A DNA stretch of 64,000 nt, taken from NCBI RefSeq assembly GCF_013340935.1, contig NZ_WHOS01000004.1:62001-126000 (forward strand). The letters run 5' to 3'. This DNA comes from Azospirillum melinis. GTDB lineage: Bacteria; Pseudomonadota; Alphaproteobacteria; Azospirillales; Azospirillaceae. Made by a program: the position numbers and the translations under genes. The notes below the pieces were generated by a model that was not told the origin of the DNA, did not search any database, and saw only the letters and a list, made by a program, of their open reading frames with translations. Of the stretch, positions 50,297-58,155 are shown one piece after another; position 1 is the first letter of the stretch, and each line of letters starts with the position of its first letter.

Positions 50297-52888
50297 ATGG
50301 CGGGTATGGGCAAACAGACCGGCGGGGGCCGGATGCTGCGGGCGTCGCCACGGATGTCGCTGGCGCTGATTGCGCTGCTGTCGCTGTGGGTCGGCCTGTC
50401 GGTCGGCTGGGCGGCGCCTGTGCTGGCCGCCGACCGCCGGGTGATCCCGCTGTCGAACCTGCGCGACGGCCAGCCGGAGGTCACGCTGCATGGCGAGACG
50501 GAGACGGTGGCGCTGCGCGCCGTCCTGCCGCCGGTGATCGGGCTGACCAGCGCCATGCTGACGCTGACCTACGAGAACGGCATCGACATCCTGCCCGAAA
50601 AGGGGTCGATGTCGGTCTTCATCAACGGCTCTCCGGTGGCGGACCTGCCGCTCGCCGCTTTCCGCGGGCCGGTCAATGCCTCCATCACGCTTCCCGGCAG
50701 CCTGATCCGCCCCGGCGAGAACCAGATCGTCTTCCAGACCAGTGCTCAGCACCGCGCCATCTGCACGGTCCGCGGCACCTACGATCTGTGGGCGCGGGTC
50801 AACCTCGCCGCCTCGTCGCTGACGCTGATGTCCGACGGCGGCGTGCCGGAGCCGGACCTCGCCATGGTGCGTCAGCTTCTGGCCTCCGCCGACCGCGCGC
50901 GGGAGCCGCTGGCCATCGTCCAGCCCGGCAGCGAGATCGATGCCGACCATCTCGGCTGGGGCTCCATGGTGGCGCAGTCCTACGGCCTGCTGCTGGGCGA
51001 CCAGACCCCGCGGGTGGTGGCGGTGCCGGTGAAGCCCGCCGGCACTGCGCCCGGCAACCCTCCCGGCACTCCCGCTCCGACGCTGGAAAGCCTGCCTCTG
51101 CCCGGCGGCAAGAACATCCTGATCGGCACCCGCGACCGCCTCGCCCCCCTGCTGGGCGAGGCGCGGGCCGCCGCCATCGGCGGACCGTTCCTCGGCGTTT
51201 ATCCGTATGCCGCCAACAAGGGCGGTCCGGAGGGAAGCGGTGCCGGCGGCGGTGGCTTCGTCGCCGTCGCCTCGGGACGGACCCAGCAGGAGGTCGATCA
51301 GGCGGTGATGCGGCTGGCCGACGTGACCCGGCCGCTGCCGACCCAGACCGCGATGATCGTCACCGACGCGGCGGTCCCGGCCGCGCCACCGGCCCCGCCG
51401 GTGCAGGTGGAGGGGCGCTACCGCCTGTCGGACCTCGGCTTCCAGACGGTGCAGCACAGCGGCTACCGCTACACCGGGCGCTTCGGCCTGACCCTGCCGG
51501 CCGGCTTCGCCCCGGTCAGCGACCGTTCCATCCTGTTCCACGTCAACGCGGCGTTCGAAGGCAATCTCGGCCCCGGCGCGCTTCTGAACGTCCGGGTGAA
51601 CGGCAAGTCGGCCGGCGCCATGGAGATCGACAAGCGCTCCAGCGGCATCATCGAGAATGGCGAGATGCCGCTGCCGATGGCGCTGTTCCGTCCCGGCCCC
51701 AACCTGATCGAGCTGGAGGCGGAACTGCCGCCGGCCGGCGGCACCGACTGCGTCTTCGCGGTGCGGCGCCCGACCTTCACCCTGCTCGACAGCTCCAGCA
51801 TCGAGATCCCCGGCTTCGCCCGTCTGGTCACGCTGCCGAGCCTGGGCGGCTTCGCCAACACCGCCTTTCCCTATGGCGGCACCGCCGGGGGAGAGCAGGC
51901 GCCGCCCTTCGATCTGGTCGTCGTCGGGCGCGATCCCGCCTGGTTCGGCGCCGCCTGGAGCCTGACCGCCAAGCTGGCGCAGCGGGCCGGCGACCTGATG
52001 GCGGTGGTGCCCTACATCGGCTGGGACGGGCTGCCGAACGACAACGCGCTGATCGTCGGCCCCGTCGCGGCGCTGCCGCAGGCCGTCTTCACCTCGGCCC
52101 CGCTGCCGGCCGACCGGCTGGCTGGTCTCCTGGAGGCGGGCGCCCTGATCGCCCAGGCCAAGGCCCGTGGCGAGCCGATGGCGGCGGCCGACCGCCGCGC
52201 CCTGACCGACCGGCTGCGGCTGGGCTGGTCCGGCACTGCCGCCCGTCCGGGGCCGGCGCGGCCGGGGGGCGTGCCGCAGGGACTGGGGCAGCAGATGGGC
52301 GCCGCGGGCTCGGCGCTGGCCGCCGATGGCGGTGCGGCCAACCGCTGGCAGCGGATGGCGGGCGATGCCAGGGATTCGGCCGCCACCGGGCGCGGCTGGG
52401 TGCCCGACTGGGCGCGGCGGGTGATGGCGGCGGCGGCGCGCTACATCAACAGCTGGACGGTGGAGGAGGCGCCGGTCGACGTGGTCGCGCTGACAGAGAA
52501 TGCCGAAACCCTGCCGGAAGCGGCTTTGCTGCAATACCGGGCGCCGGGGGCCGAGCCGCTGACCTGGACGCTGCTGACCGCGGCGGATCCGCGCGCCGTC
52601 GACCGCGCCATGCGCAGCCTGGGCGAGGCCGGGCTGTGGGACAAGCTGCGCGGCGGCGGGGCGCTGTGGAGCAGTGCGGCGCCGGCCATCACCACGCTGG
52701 AGGTGTCGCGCCCCTACCAGATCATTCTCAATCCCTTTGACATCGGCAACCTGATCCTGATTCTGGCCCGCAACCTGTCGCAGCGGATCGAGCTTCTGTT
52801 CGCCCTGCTGCTTGGAACGGCGGTGGTGCTGACGGTCAGCATGCGCCTTCTGCTGAAGAGCGGGCATCGGGAACGGAGCGGGTCATGA
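50297..52888 (+). CDS. bcsB: cellulose synthase periplasmic subunit
   Basis: 863-residue BcsB. After a signal/anchor region (LALIALLSLWVGLSVGWAAPVLAA) there are alternating carbohydrate-binding and flavodoxin-like domains (GLTSAMLTLTYENGIDILPEKGSMSVFINGSPV, RYTGRFGLTLPAGFAP, FDLVVVGRD). One C-terminal transmembrane helix (LSQRIELLFALLLGTAVVLTVSM) docks onto BcsA. BcsB guides the emerging glucan in the periplasm and is required for activity. The start ATG 50297 has poor spacing; ATG at 50306 or 50333 could also be used. It overlaps bcsZ by ATGA. Confidence 0.95.
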   Translation: MAGMGKQTGGGRMLRASPRMSLALIALLSLWVGLSVGWAAPVLAADRRVIPLSNLRDGQPEVTLHGETETVALRAVLPPVIGLTSAMLTLTYENGIDILPEKGSMSVFINGSPVADLPLAAFRGPVNASITLPGSLIRPGENQIVFQTSAQHRAICTVRGTYDLWARVNLAASSLTLMSDGGVPEPDLAMVRQLLASADRAREPLAIVQPGSEIDADHLGWGSMVAQSYGLLLGDQTPRVVAVPVKPAGTAPGNPPGTPAPTLESLPLPGGKNILIGTRDRLAPLLGEARAAAIGGPFLGVYPYAANKGGPEGSGAGGGGFVAVASGRTQQEVDQAVMRLADVTRPLPTQTAMIVTDAAVPAAPPAPPVQVEGRYRLSDLGFQTVQHSGYRYTGRFGLTLPAGFAPVSDRSILFHVNAAFEGNLGPGALLNVRVNGKSAGAMEIDKRSSGIIENGEMPLPMALFRPGPNLIELEAELPPAGGTDCVFAVRRPTFTLLDSSSIEIPGFARLVTLPSLGGFANTAFPYGGTAGGEQAPPFDLVVVGRDPAWFGAAWSLTAKLAQRAGDLMAVVPYIGWDGLPNDNALIVGPVAALPQAVFTSAPLPADRLAGLLEAGALIAQAKARGEPMAAADRRALTDRLRLGWSGTAARPGPARPGGVPQGLGQQMGAAGSALAADGGAANRWQRMAGDARDSAATGRGWVPDWARRVMAAAARYINSWTVEEAPVDVVALTENAETLPEAALLQYRAPGAEPLTWTLLTAADPRAVDRAMRSLGEAGLWDKLRGGGALWSSAAPAITTLEVSRPYQIILNPFDIGNLILILARNLSQRIELLFALLLGTAVVLTVSMRLLLKSGHRERSGS

Positions 52889-53943
52889 CGTCCCCTGTCG
52901 GAACATCGCGGCGCGGCATGCTGATCGGGACAGCCGCCCTCGGGCTGGCCGCGGCAGTGCCGGGCGCCTTGCGCGCGGCCCCCTATGACGGGGCGGCGTG
53001 GCGCCGCTATGCCGAGCGCTTCCTGCTGCCGGAAGGCCGCATCGTCGACACCGGCAACAAGGGCATCAGCCATTCCGAAGGGCAGGGCTACGGCATGCTG
53101 CTGGCGGTGGCGGGGGGCGACCGTGCCGCCTTCGACCGGCTGTGGGGCTGGACCCAGCGCGTGCTGATGGTGCGCGGCGACGGGCTGGTGGCGTGGCGCT
53201 GGACGCCCGACGGCGGGGTCGCCGACCGCAACAACGCGTCCGACGGCGACATGCTGATCGCCTGGGCGTTGCTGCGCGCCGCGGAGACCTGGCAGGCGGA
53301 GGCCTACCGCACCGCCGCCGCCGCCATCGTCAAGGCGCTGGCTGCCGGGGTTCTGGTGGAGCAGGCCGGGCTGACCGTGCTGCTGCCGGGACGCGACGGT
53401 TTCCGCAAGGGCGAGACGCTGGTCCTCAACCCCAGCTACTGGATCTTTCCCGCCATCCGCGCCTTCGCCGCCTTGGCCGGCGGCGAGCGCTGGGGCAAGC
53501 TGTCGGATTCCGGGCTGGTCCTGCTGTCGAAGGCGCGCTTCGGCGGCTTTCAGCTGCCGCCGGACTGGATGACCCTGGACGCCGCCGGAACGGTGGGCAT
53601 CGCCGACGGCTTCAAGAAACAGTATGGCTACGACGCCGTGCGGGTGCCGCTCTATCTGGCGATGGACGGCTATCGCGATCCCTATTACTTCCGCCCCTTC
53701 GCAACGCTGGCAACGAAATTTGGTGGCTCGGCGGTCCCCGCCACCGTGTCGCTGCCGGGCGGCACCACCACCCAGGTGGCGGCGTCGGTCGGCATGCTGG
53801 CGGTCTATAGGCTGGCCTGCAAGCTTGCCGGGGCCGGCGACGCCGTGACGGTGCCGCCGCTGGCGCCCGACGAGGATTACTACTCCACCACCTTGGCCCA
53901 TCTTTCCGCGCTGGCGGCGCAAAGCCTGGGGATCGATCCGTGA
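52885..53943 (+). CDS. bcsZ: periplasmic endoglucanase, GH8
   Basis: 352-residue glycosyl hydrolase family 8 cellulase. Signal peptide has twin Arg and a hydrophobic core (TSRRGMLIGTAALGLAAAVPGALRA). Acidic residues in the GH8 signature region are Glu65 in SHSEGQGYGM and Asp120/Asp122 in NNASDGDMLIAW. BcsZ trims or edits cellulose and affects fibre assembly. ATGA overlap with both neighbours. About the usual length for the family; nothing missing. Confidence 0.95.
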   Translation: MTSPVGTSRRGMLIGTAALGLAAAVPGALRAAPYDGAAWRRYAERFLLPEGRIVDTGNKGISHSEGQGYGMLLAVAGGDRAAFDRLWGWTQRVLMVRGDGLVAWRWTPDGGVADRNNASDGDMLIAWALLRAAETWQAEAYRTAAAAIVKALAAGVLVEQAGLTVLLPGRDGFRKGETLVLNPSYWIFPAIRAFAALAGGERWGKLSDSGLVLLSKARFGGFQLPPDWMTLDAAGTVGIADGFKKQYGYDAVRVPLYLAMDGYRDPYYFRPFATLATKFGGSAVPATVSLPGGTTTQVAASVGMLAVYRLACKLAGAGDAVTVPPLAPDEDYYSTTLAHLSALAAQSLGIDP

Positions 53944-55763
53944 CCCGTCCTGTCCTCCTGTCCGCCCTCCTCCTCGCCGGCATCGCCGCCACCGCCACCG
54001 GCGGCGGGTCCGCAGCGTGGGCGCAGTCGAACGGCGGCGCCCGCGCGCTGGCACCCGGCGTGAAGGTGGAGGTGGCGCCGGCTCCCGGCAGCGGCTCCGC
54101 CCCCGCCGCCGGCAAGGTGGACGAGACGGCGCTGCGCTATTACGCCCGCATCGGCGACGGCGAGCGGATGGAGGCGGAGATCGCCCGCCTGCGGGCACTC
54201 GACCCCGGCTGGGAACCACCCAAGGATCTGTTCGCGCCGCAGCCGACCGCCACCGGCGTCGACGAGACGCCGTTCTGGACTTTGATGTCAGCCGGCAAGG
54301 TGGCGGAGGCGCGGGCCGCCATCGCCGAACAGCGGCGCAAGTCGCCGTCCTGGCAGCCGTCGGACAAGCTTTTGCAGGAACTTGAACTGGCCGAGAGCGC
54401 CGGGCGCATCCGTTCCGCCAGCGACACCAAGCGCTGGCAGGAGGTGGTCGATGCCGCCGCCGCCCAGCCGGAGGCGGTGGCCTGCAACCGGCTCGACAAT
54501 GCCTGGCGTCTGGCGGAGGCCTATGCCGAGCTGAAGCAGACCGACCGCGCCTTCGACACCTACAAGACCATCGTCACCACCTGCCCCAAGGCGAAGGAGC
54601 GGCGCGACACCATCTTCAAGGCATCGCGCCATCTCAGCCCGGAGCGGCTGCGCGAGCTGTCGGCGCTCGGCGCCACCGCCAACCCGGCGACGGGGGAGGA
54701 TTACTCCGCCGTCCGCAGCGCCGAGGCGGAGCTGGAGACCGGCCGCCTGCTGGAGCGTCTCGGGAACGCAAAGCCCGGCGCCCTGTCGGCGGCCGACCTG
54801 TCGCGCGTCCAGGGCATCGTCCGCGACAAGCAGGACGCTGACGGCGCCATTGCGCTCGGCTGGTATTTCCAGAAGCAGAAGAATTTCGCCGAGGCGCAGA
54901 GCTGGTTCACCCAGGCCAACGAGTGGGCGCCGTCGGACAAGGCGGCGGAAGGGCTGGTGCTGGCCTACAACGGGTTGGGCAACAAGGCGCAGGCCCGTGC
55001 CGCCGCTGCGCCCTGGAAAGGCAAGTCGAGCCGCATCGACCAGGCGCTGAAGGCGGTGGACCCGCCGCGCGGCCCCTCCGGCCCTGGTGGCGGACGCACA
55101 GCACCGCAGGGCCCGAGCGAGCTCGACCGCGCGCTGGCCCGCCACGACTTCGCCGAGTGCCTCAGCATCATCCGCGGCACCATCGCCAGAAGCGGCCCGA
55201 CCGCCGCCCTGTTGCAGCAGCGCGGCTGGTGCCTGCTGGAGCTGAAGCGCCCGTCGGAAGCCGAGGCCGCCTTCGCCGAGGCACAGACCCTGGCCGCGCG
55301 CGAACCTGCCAAGGGCGGGGCTTCGGCGCCCGGAAAGGCGGGCAGCCGCGGCCCTGCCGCGTCGGGCCTGCCGCAGACGGCGACGCCGGCCCAGGAGAAC
55401 GCCTACGGGCAGGCCATCGCGCGTCTGGCGACCGGCGATGTGACCGGCCTGACCCGCGACCTGCCGCGCGCCAATTTGACCGCGACGCAGCGGGCGGAAA
55501 TCCGCGCCTCGCTGATGGCGACGGAGGCCGGCCGGGCGCTGGAGGACAAGCGCTACAACGACGTGCTGCGCCTGCTCGACGCCCGCAAGGAACTGGAGCC
55601 GGAGCCGCGGAACCTCGGCATCGTGCGCGGCTGGGCGCTGTACAACCTGATGCGCTTCGACGAGGCCTACGTCCAGTTCAAGTCCATCGACGACCGGCTG
55701 AGCACCGAGGAATCGCGCGAAGGCGTCTCCACCGCCTGGAAGACGATCTACCATGACTGGTAA
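53940..55763 (+). CDS. TPR protein of the cellulose operon
   Basis: 607-residue secreted protein with a signal peptide ending SAAWA. The body is TPR/Sel1-like helical repeats (ALGWYFQKQKNFAEAQSWFTQANEWAPSDKAAEGLVLAYNGLG and LLQQRGWCLLELKRPSEAEAAFAEAQTL are clear units) with Gly/Ser-rich linkers near 430-450. It resembles the periplasmic TPR half of BcsC, which leads glucan to the outer membrane. The C-terminal outer-membrane barrel of BcsC (about 300 residues) is absent; the protein ends STAWKTIYHDW. ATGA overlap with bcsZ; coupled with the lipoprotein gene. Confidence 0.8.
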   Translation: MTRPVLLSALLLAGIAATATGGGSAAWAQSNGGARALAPGVKVEVAPAPGSGSAPAAGKVDETALRYYARIGDGERMEAEIARLRALDPGWEPPKDLFAPQPTATGVDETPFWTLMSAGKVAEARAAIAEQRRKSPSWQPSDKLLQELELAESAGRIRSASDTKRWQEVVDAAAAQPEAVACNRLDNAWRLAEAYAELKQTDRAFDTYKTIVTTCPKAKERRDTIFKASRHLSPERLRELSALGATANPATGEDYSAVRSAEAELETGRLLERLGNAKPGALSAADLSRVQGIVRDKQDADGAIALGWYFQKQKNFAEAQSWFTQANEWAPSDKAAEGLVLAYNGLGNKAQARAAAAPWKGKSSRIDQALKAVDPPRGPSGPGGGRTAPQGPSELDRALARHDFAECLSIIRGTIARSGPTAALLQQRGWCLLELKRPSEAEAAFAEAQTLAAREPAKGGASAPGKAGSRGPAASGLPQTATPAQENAYGQAIARLATGDVTGLTRDLPRANLTATQRAEIRASLMATEAGRALEDKRYNDVLRLLDARKELEPEPRNLGIVRGWALYNLMRFDEAYVQFKSIDDRLSTEESREGVSTAWKTIYHDW

Positions 55764-55773
55764 GGAAGCCCCG

Positions 55774-56457
55774 ATGGCCGTGATGCAGATGTACCGGACA
55801 GCAGGGCGCACCGCGCTGTGGGCGGCGCTGGCGGCGGCCACGCTGCTGACCTCCGGCTGCGCCGGCTGGGTTCGCGACAATTTGACCCAGTCGGCCACCC
55901 CCTGGCGCCGCATCCAGCCGGCGGCGCTGCCGGTGACGCTGCCGGACAGCCGCGACTTTCCCATCGTCGCAGCCCGCATGCGCGACACCGGCACGGTCTA
56001 CAAGACCTACAATGTGGCGCTGGGCAACCCGACCTCCCTGGCGGGGGAGAACCGTTTGACCGTCGACGTGCAGACCCTGCCGGATAGCCTGTTCGGCGCC
56101 CTGGTCCAGCCGCCGCGCGTCTTCCCGGTGCCGCTCTACACGATGGAAACGCTGACGGTGACGACCCGGCGCGAGTTTCCCGACATGAAGGTCAAGGTCG
56201 CCGACGGCGCCCGCCGCAACCGCTACGGCGACTACGATTACGCCACCGCCCAGGACGCGGTGAACAGCTGCGTGCTCGCCTGGCAGCTGATCACCGACCA
56301 CAAGCGGATGCTGCCGGAACGGATCGAGGCGGTCCGGCTGGAGTACCGGGTCTGCGGCGTCGGCTCCGACATCCGCGCCCTGCTGGCCCCCTTCGACGGC
56401 CTGACCCTGACCCTGCCGGAGACGATCCTGGAAGCGCAGGATCTGGGAGGACTCTAA
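55774..56457 (+). CDS. predicted lipoprotein of the cellulose operon
   Basis: 227-residue protein with a lipobox LLTSGC (lipid Cys at residue 29). ATG 55774 follows AAGGAAG with good spacing, overlapping the preceding region; ATG 55753 is also in frame. The mature part is rich in Thr, Arg and aromatic residues and has short beta-like segments (PLYTMETLTVTTRREFPDMKVKVADG, then NRYGDYDYATAQDAVNSCVLAWQLITDHKRM). I do not recognise a family with certainty; BcsN-type outer-membrane lipoproteins of alphaproteobacterial cellulose operons are a candidate. With the TPR protein it could form the missing outer-membrane exit. Confidence 0.7.
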   Translation: MAVMQMYRTAGRTALWAALAAATLLTSGCAGWVRDNLTQSATPWRRIQPAALPVTLPDSRDFPIVAARMRDTGTVYKTYNVALGNPTSLAGENRLTVDVQTLPDSLFGALVQPPRVFPVPLYTMETLTVTTRREFPDMKVKVADGARRNRYGDYDYATAQDAVNSCVLAWQLITDHKRMLPERIEAVRLEYRVCGVGSDIRALLAPFDGLTLTLPETILEAQDLGGL

Positions 56458-56471
56458 GGAGCGCGCCCGCG

Positions 56472-58148
56472 ATGACCACGATATCCGAAGCCTTGCGCAT
56501 CGCCGTCGGCCTGCACCAGGGCAACCGGCTGGCCGAGGCGGCGGATATCTACCGCAAGATCATCCACGCCGCCCCCGAGGTGGCCGACGCGTGGCATCTG
56601 CTGGGCGTGCTGCATCACCAGTCGGGCGAGTCCGCCGAAGCGGTGCGGCTGATCGGCGAGGCGATCGGCCGGGACCCCTTCTGCGCCGCCTACCGCGACA
56701 ATCTGGGATCGGCGCTGCGGGCGGCGAAGCAGGCCGCGGCAGCAGCCGGCCAGCATCGGGCGGCGCTGGCGCTCGACCCCGCCTGGGTCAAGCCATTCGG
56801 CAACCTCGCCGGCGCTTTTACCGACCTTGGCGACAGCGGCGGCGCGGCGGACGCGCTGCGACGGGCCTTGCGGCTGGCGCCGGACAATGACGGCTATCTG
56901 CTGCGGCTCGGCGACTGTCTCTATGCCCAGGACCGGACGGCGGAGGCCGAGGAGCAGTACCGCCGTCTGGACGTGCTCCAGCCCGGCCGACCCGACTGCC
57001 TTTACCGTCTCGGCCTGTGCCGGCTGGCGGCGAGCCAAGTGATGGGCGTCACCCTCGCCGCCGCCGGCCGGCTGGTCGACCGGGCTGCCCTGGCAGAGGC
57101 CATCACCGCCTTCGCCCGCGCTGCCGACGGCGGCCATGGCGATGCTGGCCGGAACCTGTTCGGGACAGCTGTTGTCGCGGTCCAGACCGGCGTGATGGAC
57201 GACGCGATGCTGGAGCGGGTCGCCGCCGCCGCCCGCCGCCGGCTGATGGGGGAGCCGCGCGACAGCATTGCCCTGTCGGTGGTCTGCTACGCCCTTTACC
57301 GGCGGCAGCGGCTCGCCCTTGCCGAGCGCTATTTCCGCAAGTTCGCCCGCCATTGGACGGCGGAGGAGATCGCCGCCGATTTCGAGATGCTGCTGTGGTC
57401 GATGGTGCGCAGCGGGCCAGCCTTTTTCGAAGGGCTGGCCGCCGGGCCGCCGGACTGCTTCGCCCGTGCCGCCCGCCGCATGCCGGTGGCCCCAAAATCC
57501 GACGGCCGGCCTATCCTGCTGGTCGGCTGCGACGGCGGCTATTGGCGCCGCTTCGGCGCCGGCTTTCTCGAAAGCTGGCAAGGCAAGGCCGTGTCCTGCG
57601 CCCTGCATGTCCATGTCGTCAACCCGCCGGCCGACGTCGAAGCGCAACTGATGCGGCTGGCGAGCGACGGCGGCCTGCCGCTGTCGGTCTCCTTCGAAGC
57701 CGTCGATCTCAGCGCCCTGCCGGAGCCGGTGCGGCTGACCTATTACGCCTCCGCCCGCTTCGCGGTGACTCAGCAGCTTCTGCGGGCCGGGGCCGGGCCG
57801 GTGATCCAGGTCGATATCGATGCGCAGCTGCTCGCCGATCCCGGCCTCGCCATGGCGGAGTGGCCGCCCTGGGACGTGGCGGTGATGCAGGACCGCCGGG
57901 GCCGCGGGCCGACCCGCGATTTCCTGGCCGGCTTCCTCGCCTTCAACCGCTCATCGGCCGCGCAGCGCTATCTCGACCTCGTCGTCGCCTATATCGGCCG
58001 GCATTTCGACGAAGGCCGGGCCTTCTGGGGGCTGGATCAGGCGGCCCCCTATTGCACCCACGACCATCTGGTCCGCAGCGGCGGGGCGCCGGCCCTGATC
58101 CGCTTCGACTTCGAAGCCTTCCCCTTCCTTCACTTCCTCGAAAAATAA
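56472..58148 (+). CDS. TPR protein with glycosyltransferase-like C-terminus
   Basis: 558 residues. N-terminal TPR units (about 1-170; ALRIAVGLHQGNRLAEAADIYRKIIHAAPE and later ALALDPAWVKPFGNLAGAFTDLGD) are followed by a helical linker. The C-terminal part (about 335-555) looks like a GT-A nucleotide-sugar transferase: VQVDIDAQLLADP has a DxD-type motif (IDAQ in place of a strict DXD), and GFLAFNRSSAAQRYLDLV and FWGLDQAAPYC sit where acceptor-site residues occur. AAGGAG precedes the ATG at 56472, and it lies 14 bp after the lipoprotein. No clear homologue is recognised; it may decorate cellulose or another envelope polymer, but this is inference. Confidence 0.7.
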   Translation: MTTISEALRIAVGLHQGNRLAEAADIYRKIIHAAPEVADAWHLLGVLHHQSGESAEAVRLIGEAIGRDPFCAAYRDNLGSALRAAKQAAAAAGQHRAALALDPAWVKPFGNLAGAFTDLGDSGGAADALRRALRLAPDNDGYLLRLGDCLYAQDRTAEAEEQYRRLDVLQPGRPDCLYRLGLCRLAASQVMGVTLAAAGRLVDRAALAEAITAFARAADGGHGDAGRNLFGTAVVAVQTGVMDDAMLERVAAAARRRLMGEPRDSIALSVVCYALYRRQRLALAERYFRKFARHWTAEEIAADFEMLLWSMVRSGPAFFEGLAAGPPDCFARAARRMPVAPKSDGRPILLVGCDGGYWRRFGAGFLESWQGKAVSCALHVHVVNPPADVEAQLMRLASDGGLPLSVSFEAVDLSALPEPVRLTYYASARFAVTQQLLRAGAGPVIQVDIDAQLLADPGLAMAEWPPWDVAVMQDRRGRGPTRDFLAGFLAFNRSSAAQRYLDLVVAYIGRHFDEGRAFWGLDQAAPYCTHDHLVRSGGAPALIRFDFEAFPFLHFLEK

Positions 58149-58155
58149 GGTCCTT

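Noticed and set aside
48129..50351. Minus-strand 740-codon reading frame opposite bcsA
   Set aside because: Mirror of a strong cellulose synthase gene; no domain, biased composition.
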